A stretch of DNA of 64,000 bases, from positions 1 through 64,000 of the forward strand of contig DJOW01000049.1 in assembly GCA_002437305.1 (NCBI GenBank), read 5' to 3'. Positions 7,674 to 14,526 of the stretch are shown one piece after another; position 1 is the first letter of the stretch; each line of letters starts with the position of its first letter. Under the pieces are notes generated by a model. It was not told the origin of the DNA. It did not search any database and saw only the letters and a list, made by a program, of their open reading frames with translations. Source of the DNA: Bacteroidales bacterium UBA6428. Its GTDB lineage: Bacteria > Bacteroidota > Bacteroidia > Bacteroidales > UBA932. A program made the position numbers and the translations under genes.

Positions 7674-10600
7674 TTAGTTGAACATGTACTTGATGCCGAT
7701 TGAGGCGTACCAGCACTGACCGATTGCATGGTAAGGCACAAAGGTCTCGGTGTTGGCGTTGTAAGCCGCTGGAGTTGAGAATGTGGCATAACCCTCATTG
7801 TCAACACCTTCGTACTTAAGAATACGTCCCTCTCCGAGAGCCGGGTTCATGTACTTGCTGACACCCCAGCTTGAGTTGAAGAGATTGAGGATGTTCTTGA
7901 CATCAAGGCTGAGCTGGAGAGTGTTGACACTCTTGCCGACGTTAACCTTGAAATCATGCTTGTAGCTGAAGTCAACCCTGTGAACCCAAGGTGAGTAAAC
8001 ACTGTAAGCCTCAGCGTACTTGCCCTGGCGCTTGCTCAGGTACTTGTCGTTGTGCACATAGTCCATGAAGCGGTCACGGTCATCGTCAGAAACGAAGCGG
8101 AACTCTCTGTTGGCAACCTCGGCGTCGGTAGGAACGTAGATAGCATCGTAGTTGTAGCCGTCACCGTTGATGTCGTTGACTGTCATGTAAGAGTAGTTGT
8201 AGCCACCTCTCCATGTTTCGTAGATGAAGCTGTAGTGGTTACCGGACTTGTCACTGTGGGTAAGGGAAGCGACAAAACGGTCCGGGGTCACGTACTCTGA
8301 GTTATGAAGGCCTGGATCGTTAGGACCGTTGACGGTAGCCATATAGTTGAGCACTGAGGAAGCGTTCGAGCCTGGCATACCGGTAAGTTCCTTGGAAACA
8401 GTGTGGGTGTAGGCCGCCATGATGTTGAGACCCTGTACAGGAGTTGTGTTGATTGTCAAGTTGGCAGAATAACCGTAGCCTCTGCTGGTGTTCTCAAGAA
8501 CGTATGCAGCCGGCATATTCTTAGACTCCATTACGACTTTTCCGGCTTCATCTTTAACCACATTACCGTTCTTGTCTTTCTTTTCGGTCAAGTAGGTGTA
8601 CTTGAAGTCCTGATAGATCGGACGGTTGTCAGCACCGTTGAACCTTGAGAAGCCGTCGGTGTCCTTGATGCTCCAGTCCCTCAGGCAAACACCGTTGATG
8701 GTCTTGTTGAATATTCCTTCAGCAGTGACAGTGAACGGGAATGAAGTAGGGAGCTGGAAGTCAACGGCAAGGGATGTCTTCCAAACCTGCGGCATCTTGA
8801 ACTTAGGATCAACAGCGGAGATCTCGGAAGGAGCTGTTCCGTCCTCCGGCTTGATGGTGTCAGGATAGCCCATTGAGATGAGCTTGTCGTGGAGTTCCTG
8901 ACGACTCAGGATCTTGCCGGCGAACTGAGACATGTCAGTCTTGGTGCTACCGCTCTTTCCGTCAGCGCTAAGCTTGGCCTGATACTGAACCATACCTGAG
9001 TTGGTAGGCATGTTGGTGAAGAACACCAGAGGGATACGGCCGGAGAAGAATCCAGTACCTCCACGAACCTTGAAGCTCTTGTTGCCGAACACATCCCATG
9101 TGAAGCCGACACGTGGAGAGACAGTAAGGCTGCTGTTAGGCCACTTGCCTGTGTCAATGTGTTTTCCGTTGTAGTCAAAATCGTAGATCGCCTGGTTTCT
9201 CATGATGTCCTGATTGCTGAAGAACAGGCCGTCAAGACGGAGACCGTAGGTGAGTTTGAAGTTGTCAGCGACCGCCCACTCGTCCTGGGCGTAAGCGCCC
9301 AGCTTGTTGAAGCGCACGCGAGCGGCAGGGTTTGCCTCACCATCGTAGCCGTAGGTAAGGCAGACGATTGAAGGAGCGGCTTCGTTGAGGAAGTCATCAA
9401 GGCTGTTGTAGCGGTAATAACCTGTTCCGTTTCTCATGTAGGAGTTGTCGGCCATCTGGTACTCATAGCTGAGACCGAAGGTAGCTTTGTGATTACCGTT
9501 GTAGTAGGTGAGGTCATCCTTTGCTGTGATGACGTTGTTGTGCACACCGTTGTTCCACGTAAAGAGCTCGTAACCGAGGGCCATGTAGGTGTTGGAGCCA
9601 TCAGCCGCCTCCGATCCGTCAGGACTTCTCTTGCCTCCGTCCATGATGTCGATGAACGGGAAGTCAGCGGAGTTGGTTCCACGGACATCATCTAGCTGGG
9701 AATATGTGGCAAGGAACTGGTTGGAGAGCTTGTCGCTAAGGCGGCTGTTGAGGTCGAGCGACCAAGTGTTAACCAGATTGTCCTGAGAGTACATCGAATT
9801 TGCAAACGACATCGAGTAAAGGGATGTACGTGCATAGGCGGAACGTGAACCACCGTCCATTGAAGATGCGTTAGGCGCGCTCCATCTCTTGTTGAGAGTG
9901 TGGTTGTAACGCAGCGCGAGGTGATGGTTGTCGTTGATGTTCCAGTCGATGCGGGCAAGGATCTTCCTGTTGCTCTCATCGGCAGGGAAATCAGTCCATG
10001 AGCCAGTGTCGTAGCCATACTTGTTCTTCACGAACTCGGACACCTTTTTAAGATCAGCCAGCGTGGTACGGGACAGATACGCGTCGGAATTACCGATTCC
10101 ATCCTCGGAGCCTCTCCAGTAATTGGCCACGGTAGGGGTCTTGGCATATTCATAGTTAACGAAGAAGAAGAGCTTGTTCTTGATGATAGGGCCACCGAAG
10201 GTCATACCGTAGATGGTGTTGCGGTCTTTGCTGCGGCCACCTGAAACAACCTCTCCGTCAACGGAGTCACCGCGCATGTTCTCATTGCGGTGGTAAACGT
10301 AGGCTGATCCTTTGAACGTGTTGGTACCGGACTTGGTGATGGCATTCACGCCTCCGCCTATGAAGTTGGTCTGACGGACATCGTAAGGAGAAATCACAAC
10401 CTGAAGTTCCTCAATGGCATCAATTGAAATAGGACTGCCTCCACCAGGAAGACCCGAACTAAGGCCGAAGTTGTTGTTGAAGTTGGCGCCGTCAACAGTA
10501 AAGTTGGCGGTACGTCCGTCAGCCCCGGCGAAGGTCATTCCGTTTCCTCCGTAAGGGGAAAGCCTGGTGACGTCGGTGATGCTTCTACTTACCGTAGGAA

Positions 10601-11045
10601 GGGCCTCGATCTGGGCGTTGTTGATGTTCGTGGCGGCACCGGTCTTCTCGACAGCGAACTTGGAGTTGGCGGTGGAGATCACGACGGCCTCGGAAAGCAT
10701 CTGGGTGTCGTCCTTCAAAGAAGCGTTGAGGTTGTAAGCCTCGGCGAGCTGGAGGGTGACATCCGTGAATGTCACTGTCTGGTAGCCCATGCAGCTTATC
10801 TCGACCTTGTAAGGCCCGCCTGAACGCATACCGTTGATCGCGTAGCGGCCTTCCGCGTTGGCGACAGCGTAGTACTGTGTACCTGATGGGGTGTGGACCG
10901 CCACCACGGCGGCTCCAGGAACAGCGGCTCCATTGGCGTCTGTGACCTTGCCATTCAGTGAGGAGGTGGTCACCTGCGCGAAGGCCGTGATTCCTGCAAG
11001 GACTGCGACTAGTGCGGCAAATCCTTTTTTGAGAAATTGAACCAT
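7674..11045 (-). CDS. Oar-type TonB-dependent receptor
   Basis: The start chosen is the ATG at 11043-11045, which begins a good signal peptide (MVQFLKKGFAALVAVLAG..FAQ); the frame extends 16 codons further upstream without one. About 1,123 residues. A carboxypeptidase-regulatory-like domain (SSLNGKVTDANGAAVPGAAVV..) covers about residues 25-110. A plug follows with VEKTGAATNINNAQIEALP, then DAIEELQVVISPYDVRQ and GGGVNAITKSGTNTFKGSAY, strongly typical of the Oar subfamily. The rest is a 22-strand barrel ending YASIGIKYMFN. It needs TonB/ExbBD energy from elsewhere in the genome. It is the first gene of a two-gene operon with the BACON/OB lipoprotein. Substrate is not predictable; Oar proteins are linked to protein or peptide uptake and to envelope functions. 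Confidence 0.85.
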   Translation of the reverse strand: MVQFLKKGFAALVAVLAGITAFAQVTTSSLNGKVTDANGAAVPGAAVVAVHTPSGTQYYAVANAEGRYAINGMRSGGPYKVEISCMGYQTVTFTDVTLQLAEAYNLNASLKDDTQMLSEAVVISTANSKFAVEKTGAATNINNAQIEALPTVSRSITDVTRLSPYGGNGMTFAGADGRTANFTVDGANFNNNFGLSSGLPGGGSPISIDAIEELQVVISPYDVRQTNFIGGGVNAITKSGTNTFKGSAYVYHRNENMRGDSVDGEVVSGGRSKDRNTIYGMTFGGPIIKNKLFFFVNYEYAKTPTVANYWRGSEDGIGNSDAYLSRTTLADLKKVSEFVKNKYGYDTGSWTDFPADESNRKILARIDWNINDNHHLALRYNHTLNKRWSAPNASSMDGGSRSAYARTSLYSMSFANSMYSQDNLVNTWSLDLNSRLSDKLSNQFLATYSQLDDVRGTNSADFPFIDIMDGGKRSPDGSEAADGSNTYMALGYELFTWNNGVHNNVITAKDDLTYYNGNHKATFGLSYEYQMADNSYMRNGTGYYRYNSLDDFLNEAAPSIVCLTYGYDGEANPAARVRFNKLGAYAQDEWAVADNFKLTYGLRLDGLFFSNQDIMRNQAIYDFDYNGKHIDTGKWPNSSLTVSPRVGFTWDVFGNKSFKVRGGTGFFSGRIPLVFFTNMPTNSGMVQYQAKLSADGKSGSTKTDMSQFAGKILSRQELHDKLISMGYPDTIKPEDGTAPSEISAVDPKFKMPQVWKTSLAVDFQLPTSFPFTVTAEGIFNKTINGVCLRDWSIKDTDGFSRFNGADNRPIYQDFKYTYLTEKKDKNGNVVKDEAGKVVMESKNMPAAYVLENTSRGYGYSANLTINTTPVQGLNIMAAYTHTVSKELTGMPGSNASSVLNYMATVNGPNDPGLHNSEYVTPDRFVASLTHSDKSGNHYSFIYETWRGGYNYSYMTVNDINGDGYNYDAIYVPTDAEVANREFRFVSDDDRDRFMDYVHNDKYLSKRQGKYAEAYSVYSPWVHRVDFSYKHDFKVNVGKSVNTLQLSLDVKNILNLFNSSWGVSKYMNPALGEGRILKYEGVDNEGYATFSTPAAYNANTETFVPYHAIGQCWYASIGIKYMFN

Positions 11046-11101
11046 AGATCTGTTAAAATAAAGTATTGAATTAACTGTTTTCACACTAACCATTCAGCTT
11101 G

Positions 11102-11109
11102 CAAAATTA
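11102..11109 (-). promoter_or_regulatory. -7 element of the Oar-type receptor operon
   Basis: TAATTTTG on the minus strand fits TAnnTTTG exactly and lies 57 bp before the ATG at 11045, predicting a leader of about 50 nt. No clear TTTG is present at the -33 distance. Confidence 0.5.
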
Positions 11110-11230
11110 ACACTTTTTCTTCGGTTCAGAAAATTAATTTCAGTTACAATGCTGTTACGATTGAAAACTGTAATTCCGGCGCAAAGGATTGCTCTCTCCA
11201 GCAAGGAACCGGGACCCACACAACTTTTTC

Positions 11231-11260
11231 TTGGTTATTCCAGAAAAAGCAGTACCTTTG
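11231..11260 (+). promoter_or_regulatory. metK promoter
   Basis: TTG at 11231-11233 and TACCTTTG at 11253-11260 are 19 bp apart, a full match to the Bacteroidota promoter. Transcription should begin near 11267, just before the SAM-II-like aptamer, giving a leader of about 209 nt before metK. Confidence 0.7.
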
Positions 11261-11271
11261 CACCCGGAAAA

Positions 11272-11322
11272 TGTGGAGAGATTTGCCTGCTTGCAACCAC
11301 ACTAAAAAATGCTAAAAAATTT
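11272..11322 (+). promoter_or_regulatory. SAM-II-like riboswitch aptamer in the metK leader
   Basis: A P1 stem TGTGG (11272-11276) pairs with CCACA (11297-11301). Its loop carries GATTT, then TTGCAA directly before the 3' strand. After the stem comes ACTAAAAAATGCTAAAAAA. The SAM-II (SAM/alpha) consensus has the same ordered elements: GAUUU, about seven bases, UUGCAA, closing stem, then AUAAAU..GCUAAAAA, which forms the pseudoknot. Position before the SAM synthetase gene supports end-product control. What is seen is the motif order and stem; ligand binding is inferred. I did not find support for SAM-I or SAM-IV. Confidence 0.7.
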
Positions 11323-11343
11323 CATATTGTGTTTTTGGTGTCG

Positions 11344-11378
11344 CTCCACGTATTCCGCATACGTTGGAGTTTTTTGTT
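11344..11378 (+). terminator. Intrinsic terminator in the metK leader (riboswitch expression platform)
   Basis: CTCCA-CGTAT (11344-11353) pairs with ATACG-TGGAG (11359-11363 and 11365-11369, one bulged T), followed by TTTTTTGTTT. It lies 22 nt after the aptamer and about 97 nt before the metK start, as expected if SAM binding favours early termination. The switch between aptamer and terminator is inferred; I did not identify an antiterminator strand. Confidence 0.65.
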
Positions 11379-11475
11379 TCCACCATCATGCCAATTCCGG
11401 ACAACAGGGAAAGCTCTGGCCATCCGGAAGCCTGACAGAGATGATGACAGCAATGAATTATAAACATAACACATT

Positions 11476-12786
11476 ATGAACTACTTATTTACAAGCGAAT
11501 CAGTCTCCGAGGGGCATCCAGACAAAGTCGCGGACCAGATCTCAGACGCCGTCCTGGACGAGTTCCTCCGTCAGGATCCGGAGGCAAAGGTGGCATGCGA
11601 GACTTTCTGTTCGACCGGCCTGGTGGTCATCGGCGGCGAGGTCCGCTCCGAGGATGCCTACGTTGACATTCAGAAAGTTGTGCGAGACGTGATCAACCGC
11701 ATCGGCTACAACAAGGCCGACTACATGTTCGACGGCAACTCGTGCGGGGTCCTTTCCGAGATCCACGAGCAGAGTAAGGACATCCACCGAGGCGTGGTTC
11801 GGGAGAACCCTGACGACCAGGGGGCCGGTGACCAGGGCATGATGTTCGGCTACGCCTGCCGTGACACCGAGGAATACATGCCACTGCCGCTCTACCTCTC
11901 ACAGATCGCCCTCCAGGTCCTTGCGGACATCCGCCACAACACCCCGGAGCTGATGCCTTACCTGAGGCCGGACTCCAAGTCCCAGTTCACCATTGAATAT
12001 GACGGAGCTCACCATCCGGTGCGTGTACATACCATCGTCATCTCCACCCAACACGATGACTTCGTGGGAACAGGGCTCGGGAATATCTCCTATGCGGAGG
12101 CTGTCCGTCAGTTCGGCCAGGACAAGGTGGACCAGGCGATGCACGACAAGATCGAGGCCGATGTCAGGAATATTCTCCTGCCCAAACTGAAGGCGGCCCT
12201 CAACCCGCAGACAGCCGCTCTTTTCAAGGACGACTTCATCCTGTACGTCAATCCGACCGGAAAATTCGTGATCGGAGGTCCTGCGGGAGACACCGGCCTC
12301 ACCGGCAGGAAGATCATCGTGGACACCTACGGCGGCAAGGGCGCGCACGGAGGCGGAGCGTTCTCCGGCAAGGACCCAAGCAAGGTGGACCGCTCGGCGG
12401 CCTATGCGGCGAGGTACATAGCAAAGAATATGGTCGCGGCCGGTGTAGCCCGGGAGATGCTTGTCCAGGTCGCCTACGCCATCGGTGTGGCAAGGCCGGT
12501 GAGCATATTCGTGGACACCTACGGAACCGGCATCGTGCCTGACTCCCAGATCGCCCGCAAGATCGAGGAACTCTTCGACCTGCGTCCCGCCGCCATCATC
12601 CGCAAGTTCGAGCTCAAGAACCCGATCTACGAGCCGACTGCAGCCTACGGCCACTTCGGCCGCAAGCCGTACACCAAGGCCGTGAAGGTCGGCAAGCCCG
12701 GCTGCCAGACCGACAAGATCGTCCAGTTCTTCGGCTGGGAGAAGCTCGATGCGGTTGATAGCATCAAAAAAGCCTTCGGCATCTAA
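11476..12786 (+). CDS. metK: S-adenosylmethionine synthetase
   Basis: Makes S-adenosylmethionine from methionine and ATP, releasing phosphate and diphosphate; cytoplasmic tetramer. At 436 residues it is somewhat longer than the E. coli enzyme. Visible motifs: GHPDKVADQISDA (13-25, with the catalytic His14), GAGDQGMMFGYA (116-127, the methionine/ATP loop) and GGGAFSGKDPSKVDRSAAY (292-310, the P-loop-like phosphate site). The leader carries a SAM-II-like riboswitch and a terminator, so expression is probably repressed by SAM. The last 68 codons and the terminator are repeated directly downstream; this copy is the complete one. Confidence 0.97.
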   Translation: MNYLFTSESVSEGHPDKVADQISDAVLDEFLRQDPEAKVACETFCSTGLVVIGGEVRSEDAYVDIQKVVRDVINRIGYNKADYMFDGNSCGVLSEIHEQSKDIHRGVVRENPDDQGAGDQGMMFGYACRDTEEYMPLPLYLSQIALQVLADIRHNTPELMPYLRPDSKSQFTIEYDGAHHPVRVHTIVISTQHDDFVGTGLGNISYAEAVRQFGQDKVDQAMHDKIEADVRNILLPKLKAALNPQTAALFKDDFILYVNPTGKFVIGGPAGDTGLTGRKIIVDTYGGKGAHGGGAFSGKDPSKVDRSAAYAARYIAKNMVAAGVAREMLVQVAYAIGVARPVSIFVDTYGTGIVPDSQIARKIEELFDLRPAAIIRKFELKNPIYEPTAAYGHFGRKPYTKAVKVGKPGCQTDKIVQFFGWEKLDAVDSIKKAFGI

Positions 12787-12831
12787 AAAAGGCCGTGGAG
12801 GGCAACCATTTGACAGTCAATAGATAAAACA

Positions 12832-12870
12832 CCCCTGCTCCCTACCACACATGCTGGGAGTAGGGGCATT
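12832..12870 (+). terminator. metK terminator, copy 1
   Basis: CCCCTGCTCCC (12832-12842) pairs with GGGAGTAGGGG (12856-12866), an 11-bp stem with one G-U pair and a 13-nt loop, followed by CATTTATT. It lies 45 bp after the metK stop. The T run is short, so efficiency is uncertain. Confidence 0.7.
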
Positions 12871-12902
12871 TATTAACCTTATAGCCAACAACTTAAGCCC
12901 CA

Positions 12903-13106
12903 CGTCCCGCCGCCATCATCCGCAAGTTCGAGCTCAAGAACCCGATCTACGAGCCGACTGCAGCCTACGGCCACTTCGGCCGCAAGCCGTACACCAAGGC
13001 CGTGAAGGTCGGCAAGCCCGGCTGTCAGACCGACAAGATCGTCCAGTTCTTCGGCTGGGAGAAGCTCGACGCTGTAGATTCCATCAAAAAAGCCTTCGGC
13101 ATCTAA
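12903..13106 (+). pseudogene. Duplicated metK C-terminal fragment
   Basis: Encodes the last 67 residues of MetK (from RPAAIIRKFEL to the final FGI and stop TAA) with no start codon or N-terminal part, so it is not a working gene. It keeps the metK reading frame intact and differs from the real gene only by synonymous changes. A 98-residue open frame in another phase (12851-13147) is a shadow of this copy. Confidence 0.9.
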
Positions 13107-13151
13107 AAAAGGTCGTGGAGGGCAACCATTTGACAGTCAACAGATAAAACG

Positions 13152-13190
13152 CCCCTACTCCCTACCACACACGCTGGGAGTAGGGGCATT
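13152..13190 (+). terminator. metK terminator, copy 2
   Basis: CCCCTACTCCC (13152-13162) pairs perfectly with GGGAGTAGGGG (13176-13186). It is the same hairpin as copy 1 but with an A-U pair in place of its G-U pair. Confidence 0.7.
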
Positions 13191-13252
13191 TATTAACCTT
13201 ATAATCAACAACTTAAGCCCCACGTCCCGCCGCCGCCATTCTCATCTCCTTT

Positions 13253-13342
13253 TCCACCCTAGGCTGTCCAAAAGTTGCGGAGATACTGAATGCCGATGCC
13301 CCCGAAAACATTCTCAATCTCCACCCTAGGCTGTCCAAAAGT
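13253..13342. repeat. Direct repeat pair A, 67-bp period
   Basis: TCCACCCTAGGCTGTCCAAA plus AGT occurs at 13253-13275 and 13320-13342. The word GGCTGTCCAAAAGT resembles terminal repeats of some Bacteroidota insertion sequences, but no transposase is nearby. The 44 bp between the copies are not repeated. Confidence 0.85.
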
Positions 13343-13405
13343 CTCGGTGAGAGTCGAAAATTATTACCCTTGTACGACAACGGCAACGAATTTTAAATCC
13401 CCGCA

Positions 13406-13500
13406 CTGGGTACGTTTACATTAAGACAGTCTGACGTCCTGAGGGAACTGGACGCCGTAGTCGTGGAGATCCTGGGTACGTTTACATTAAGCAGTCTGAC
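13406..13500. repeat. Direct repeat pair B, 66-bp period
   Basis: A 29-30 bp sequence starting CTGGGTACGTTTACATTAAG and ending CAGTCTGAC occurs at 13406-13435 and 13472-13500; the copies differ by one inserted base. The 36 bp between them are unique. Confidence 0.9.
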
Positions 13501-13533
13501 CCGCAAGCCGCCCAAAACCAGCCGACATCCGCC

Positions 13534-13631
13534 GCAGCATCTGGATGTAGAGTGGAAGGACAGCGATGAATCCGGTCATTCATTGGAGTCCGACCGCTCA
13601 GCAGCATCTGGATGTAGAGTGGAAGGACAGC
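13534..13631. repeat. Direct repeat pair C, 67-bp period
   Basis: A perfect 31-bp sequence starting GCAGCATCTGGATGTAGAGT occurs at 13534-13564 and 13601-13631, with 36 unique bases between. The rest of 13223-13781 shows no convincing gene; open frames there run across these repeats in different phases. Confidence 0.9.
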
Positions 13632-13781
13632 CCCAGAGTGTCGCCTCAGAACTTCGGCAGGGATGGCATTTGGGGTGCAAAAGAAGCCGGTACGCACCCG
13701 AAGACGGTAATCATATGTGATACGGGGGCAATGACAGCAGTTATGCACCCAATGGAGGAAACACAAGTTTAGTGACCGGCA

Positions 13782-14237
13782 TCACTCCCCGCGGTCGAGC
13801 TCGCGGCGGATGTCTTTCTCTTTGATGGAGGCGCGTTTGTCATAGACCTTCTTGCCACGCGCCAGGGCGATGACAAGCTTGGCGAGCCCCTTGTCGTTGA
13901 TGAAGAGTTTGGTGGCGACGATGGTAAGTCCCTTTTCCTTGACGGCCTGACGCAGGTGACGGAGTTCCCGCTTTGTCAGAAGGAGCTTGCGGTCGCGCGT
14001 CGGCTCATGCTGCCCCCAAGAACCCCAGAAGTACTGGGCGACATTCATCCCCTTGACAAACAGTTCATCGCCTACAAAATAGCAGAACGAATCCACCAAC
14101 GAGGCCTTGCCCATGCGAATCGACTTGATCTCGGTGCTGACCAAGGATATTCCCGCCACATAGGTCTCAAGGAACTCGTAGTCGAACGAGGCCCGGCGGT
14201 TGCGTATCTCAACTTTATGCTCTTTCTGCTTTGGCAT
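13782..14237 (-). CDS. smpB: SsrA-binding protein SmpB
   Basis: Binds tmRNA and delivers it with alanyl-EF-Tu to stalled ribosomes for trans-translation. 151 residues from the ATG at 14235-14237; two upstream codons (TTG AAT) are not needed. Family features are clear: NRRASFDYEFLETYVAGISL at the start of the OB fold, EIKSIRMGKASLVDSFCYF, and a basic C-terminal tail (KKVYDKRASIKEKDIRREL) that folds into the mRNA path of the ribosome. It stands alone, convergent to the repeat region and divergent from the M16 protease gene. Confidence 0.97.
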   Translation of the reverse strand: MPKQKEHKVEIRNRRASFDYEFLETYVAGISLVSTEIKSIRMGKASLVDSFCYFVGDELFVKGMNVAQYFWGSWGQHEPTRDRKLLLTKRELRHLRQAVKEKGLTIVATKLFINDKGLAKLVIALARGKKVYDKRASIKEKDIRRELDRGE

Positions 14238-14378
14238 ATTCAAAAAAAATCAATTCTCGCAAGCAGATCACCGCTTGCCGTAAAACTCATCTCGGATTCG
14301 AAGGGAGACGGCAGCCTTCCAGCGTCAACCGCAGGATAGGGCCAATAGCCCGCCTACCTGTTTCCAGCGATATGCCCG

Positions 14379-14386
14379 CAAAGATA
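14379..14386 (-). promoter_or_regulatory. -7 element for smpB
   Basis: TATCTTTG on the minus strand, with TTTG about 23 bp upstream (rather long). Predicts a leader of about 135 nt. It is divergent from the M16 gene promoter. Confidence 0.45.
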
Positions 14387-14396
14387 ATCACTTTTC

Positions 14397-14427
14397 TTGG
14401 TGTTGCGGCCAAAAATGCTTAAGTTTG
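14397..14427 (+). promoter_or_regulatory. Promoter of the M16 protease gene
   Basis: TTG at 14397-14399 and TAAGTTTG at 14420-14427, 20 bp apart, match the Bacteroidota consensus. The predicted start near 14434 gives a leader of about 93 nt to the ATG at 14527. Confidence 0.6.
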
Positions 14428-14526
14428 TCTCTTACAGCCTATCATAAGGAACCAGGTGAGCGGCAAAGGCACCGGAAGTCCGACAATGAACAAGGCACGC
14501 ATCATAAAAAACGGCTACAAAGTAAC

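Larger units (their letters stand above)
12583..13222 (+). repeat. 320-bp tandem duplication of the metK 3' end and terminator
   Basis: Unit 1 is 12583-12902 and unit 2 is 12903-13222. Both start at CGTCCCGCCGCC, and the same 12 bases occur again at 13223, the outer junction. Each unit holds the last 68 codons of metK, its stop, and a terminator hairpin. Differences are few. In the coding part they are the cysteine codon TGC/TGT and the codons for D-A-V-D-S near the end (GAT GCG GTT GAT AGC against GAC GCT GTA GAT TCC), all synonymous. The 12-bp word at both ends points to duplication through microhomology. Confidence 0.95.

Noticed and set aside
11149..11463. 104-residue plus-strand frame before metK
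   Set aside because: It runs across the metK promoter, aptamer and terminator; these non-coding elements explain the sequence better.
11899..12654. 251-residue minus-strand frame opposite metK
   Set aside because: Antisense shadow caused by the codon bias of metK.
12851..13147. 98-residue plus-strand frame
   Set aside because: Shadow in another phase of the duplicated metK tail.
13253..13631. CRISPR array
   Set aside because: Repeat lengths and the 66-67 bp period look CRISPR-like, but there are three different repeats with two copies each and no cas genes.
13463..13772. Two plus-strand frames of 85 and 68 residues
   Set aside because: They read through repeats B and C in different phases, with no recognisable domain or start signal.
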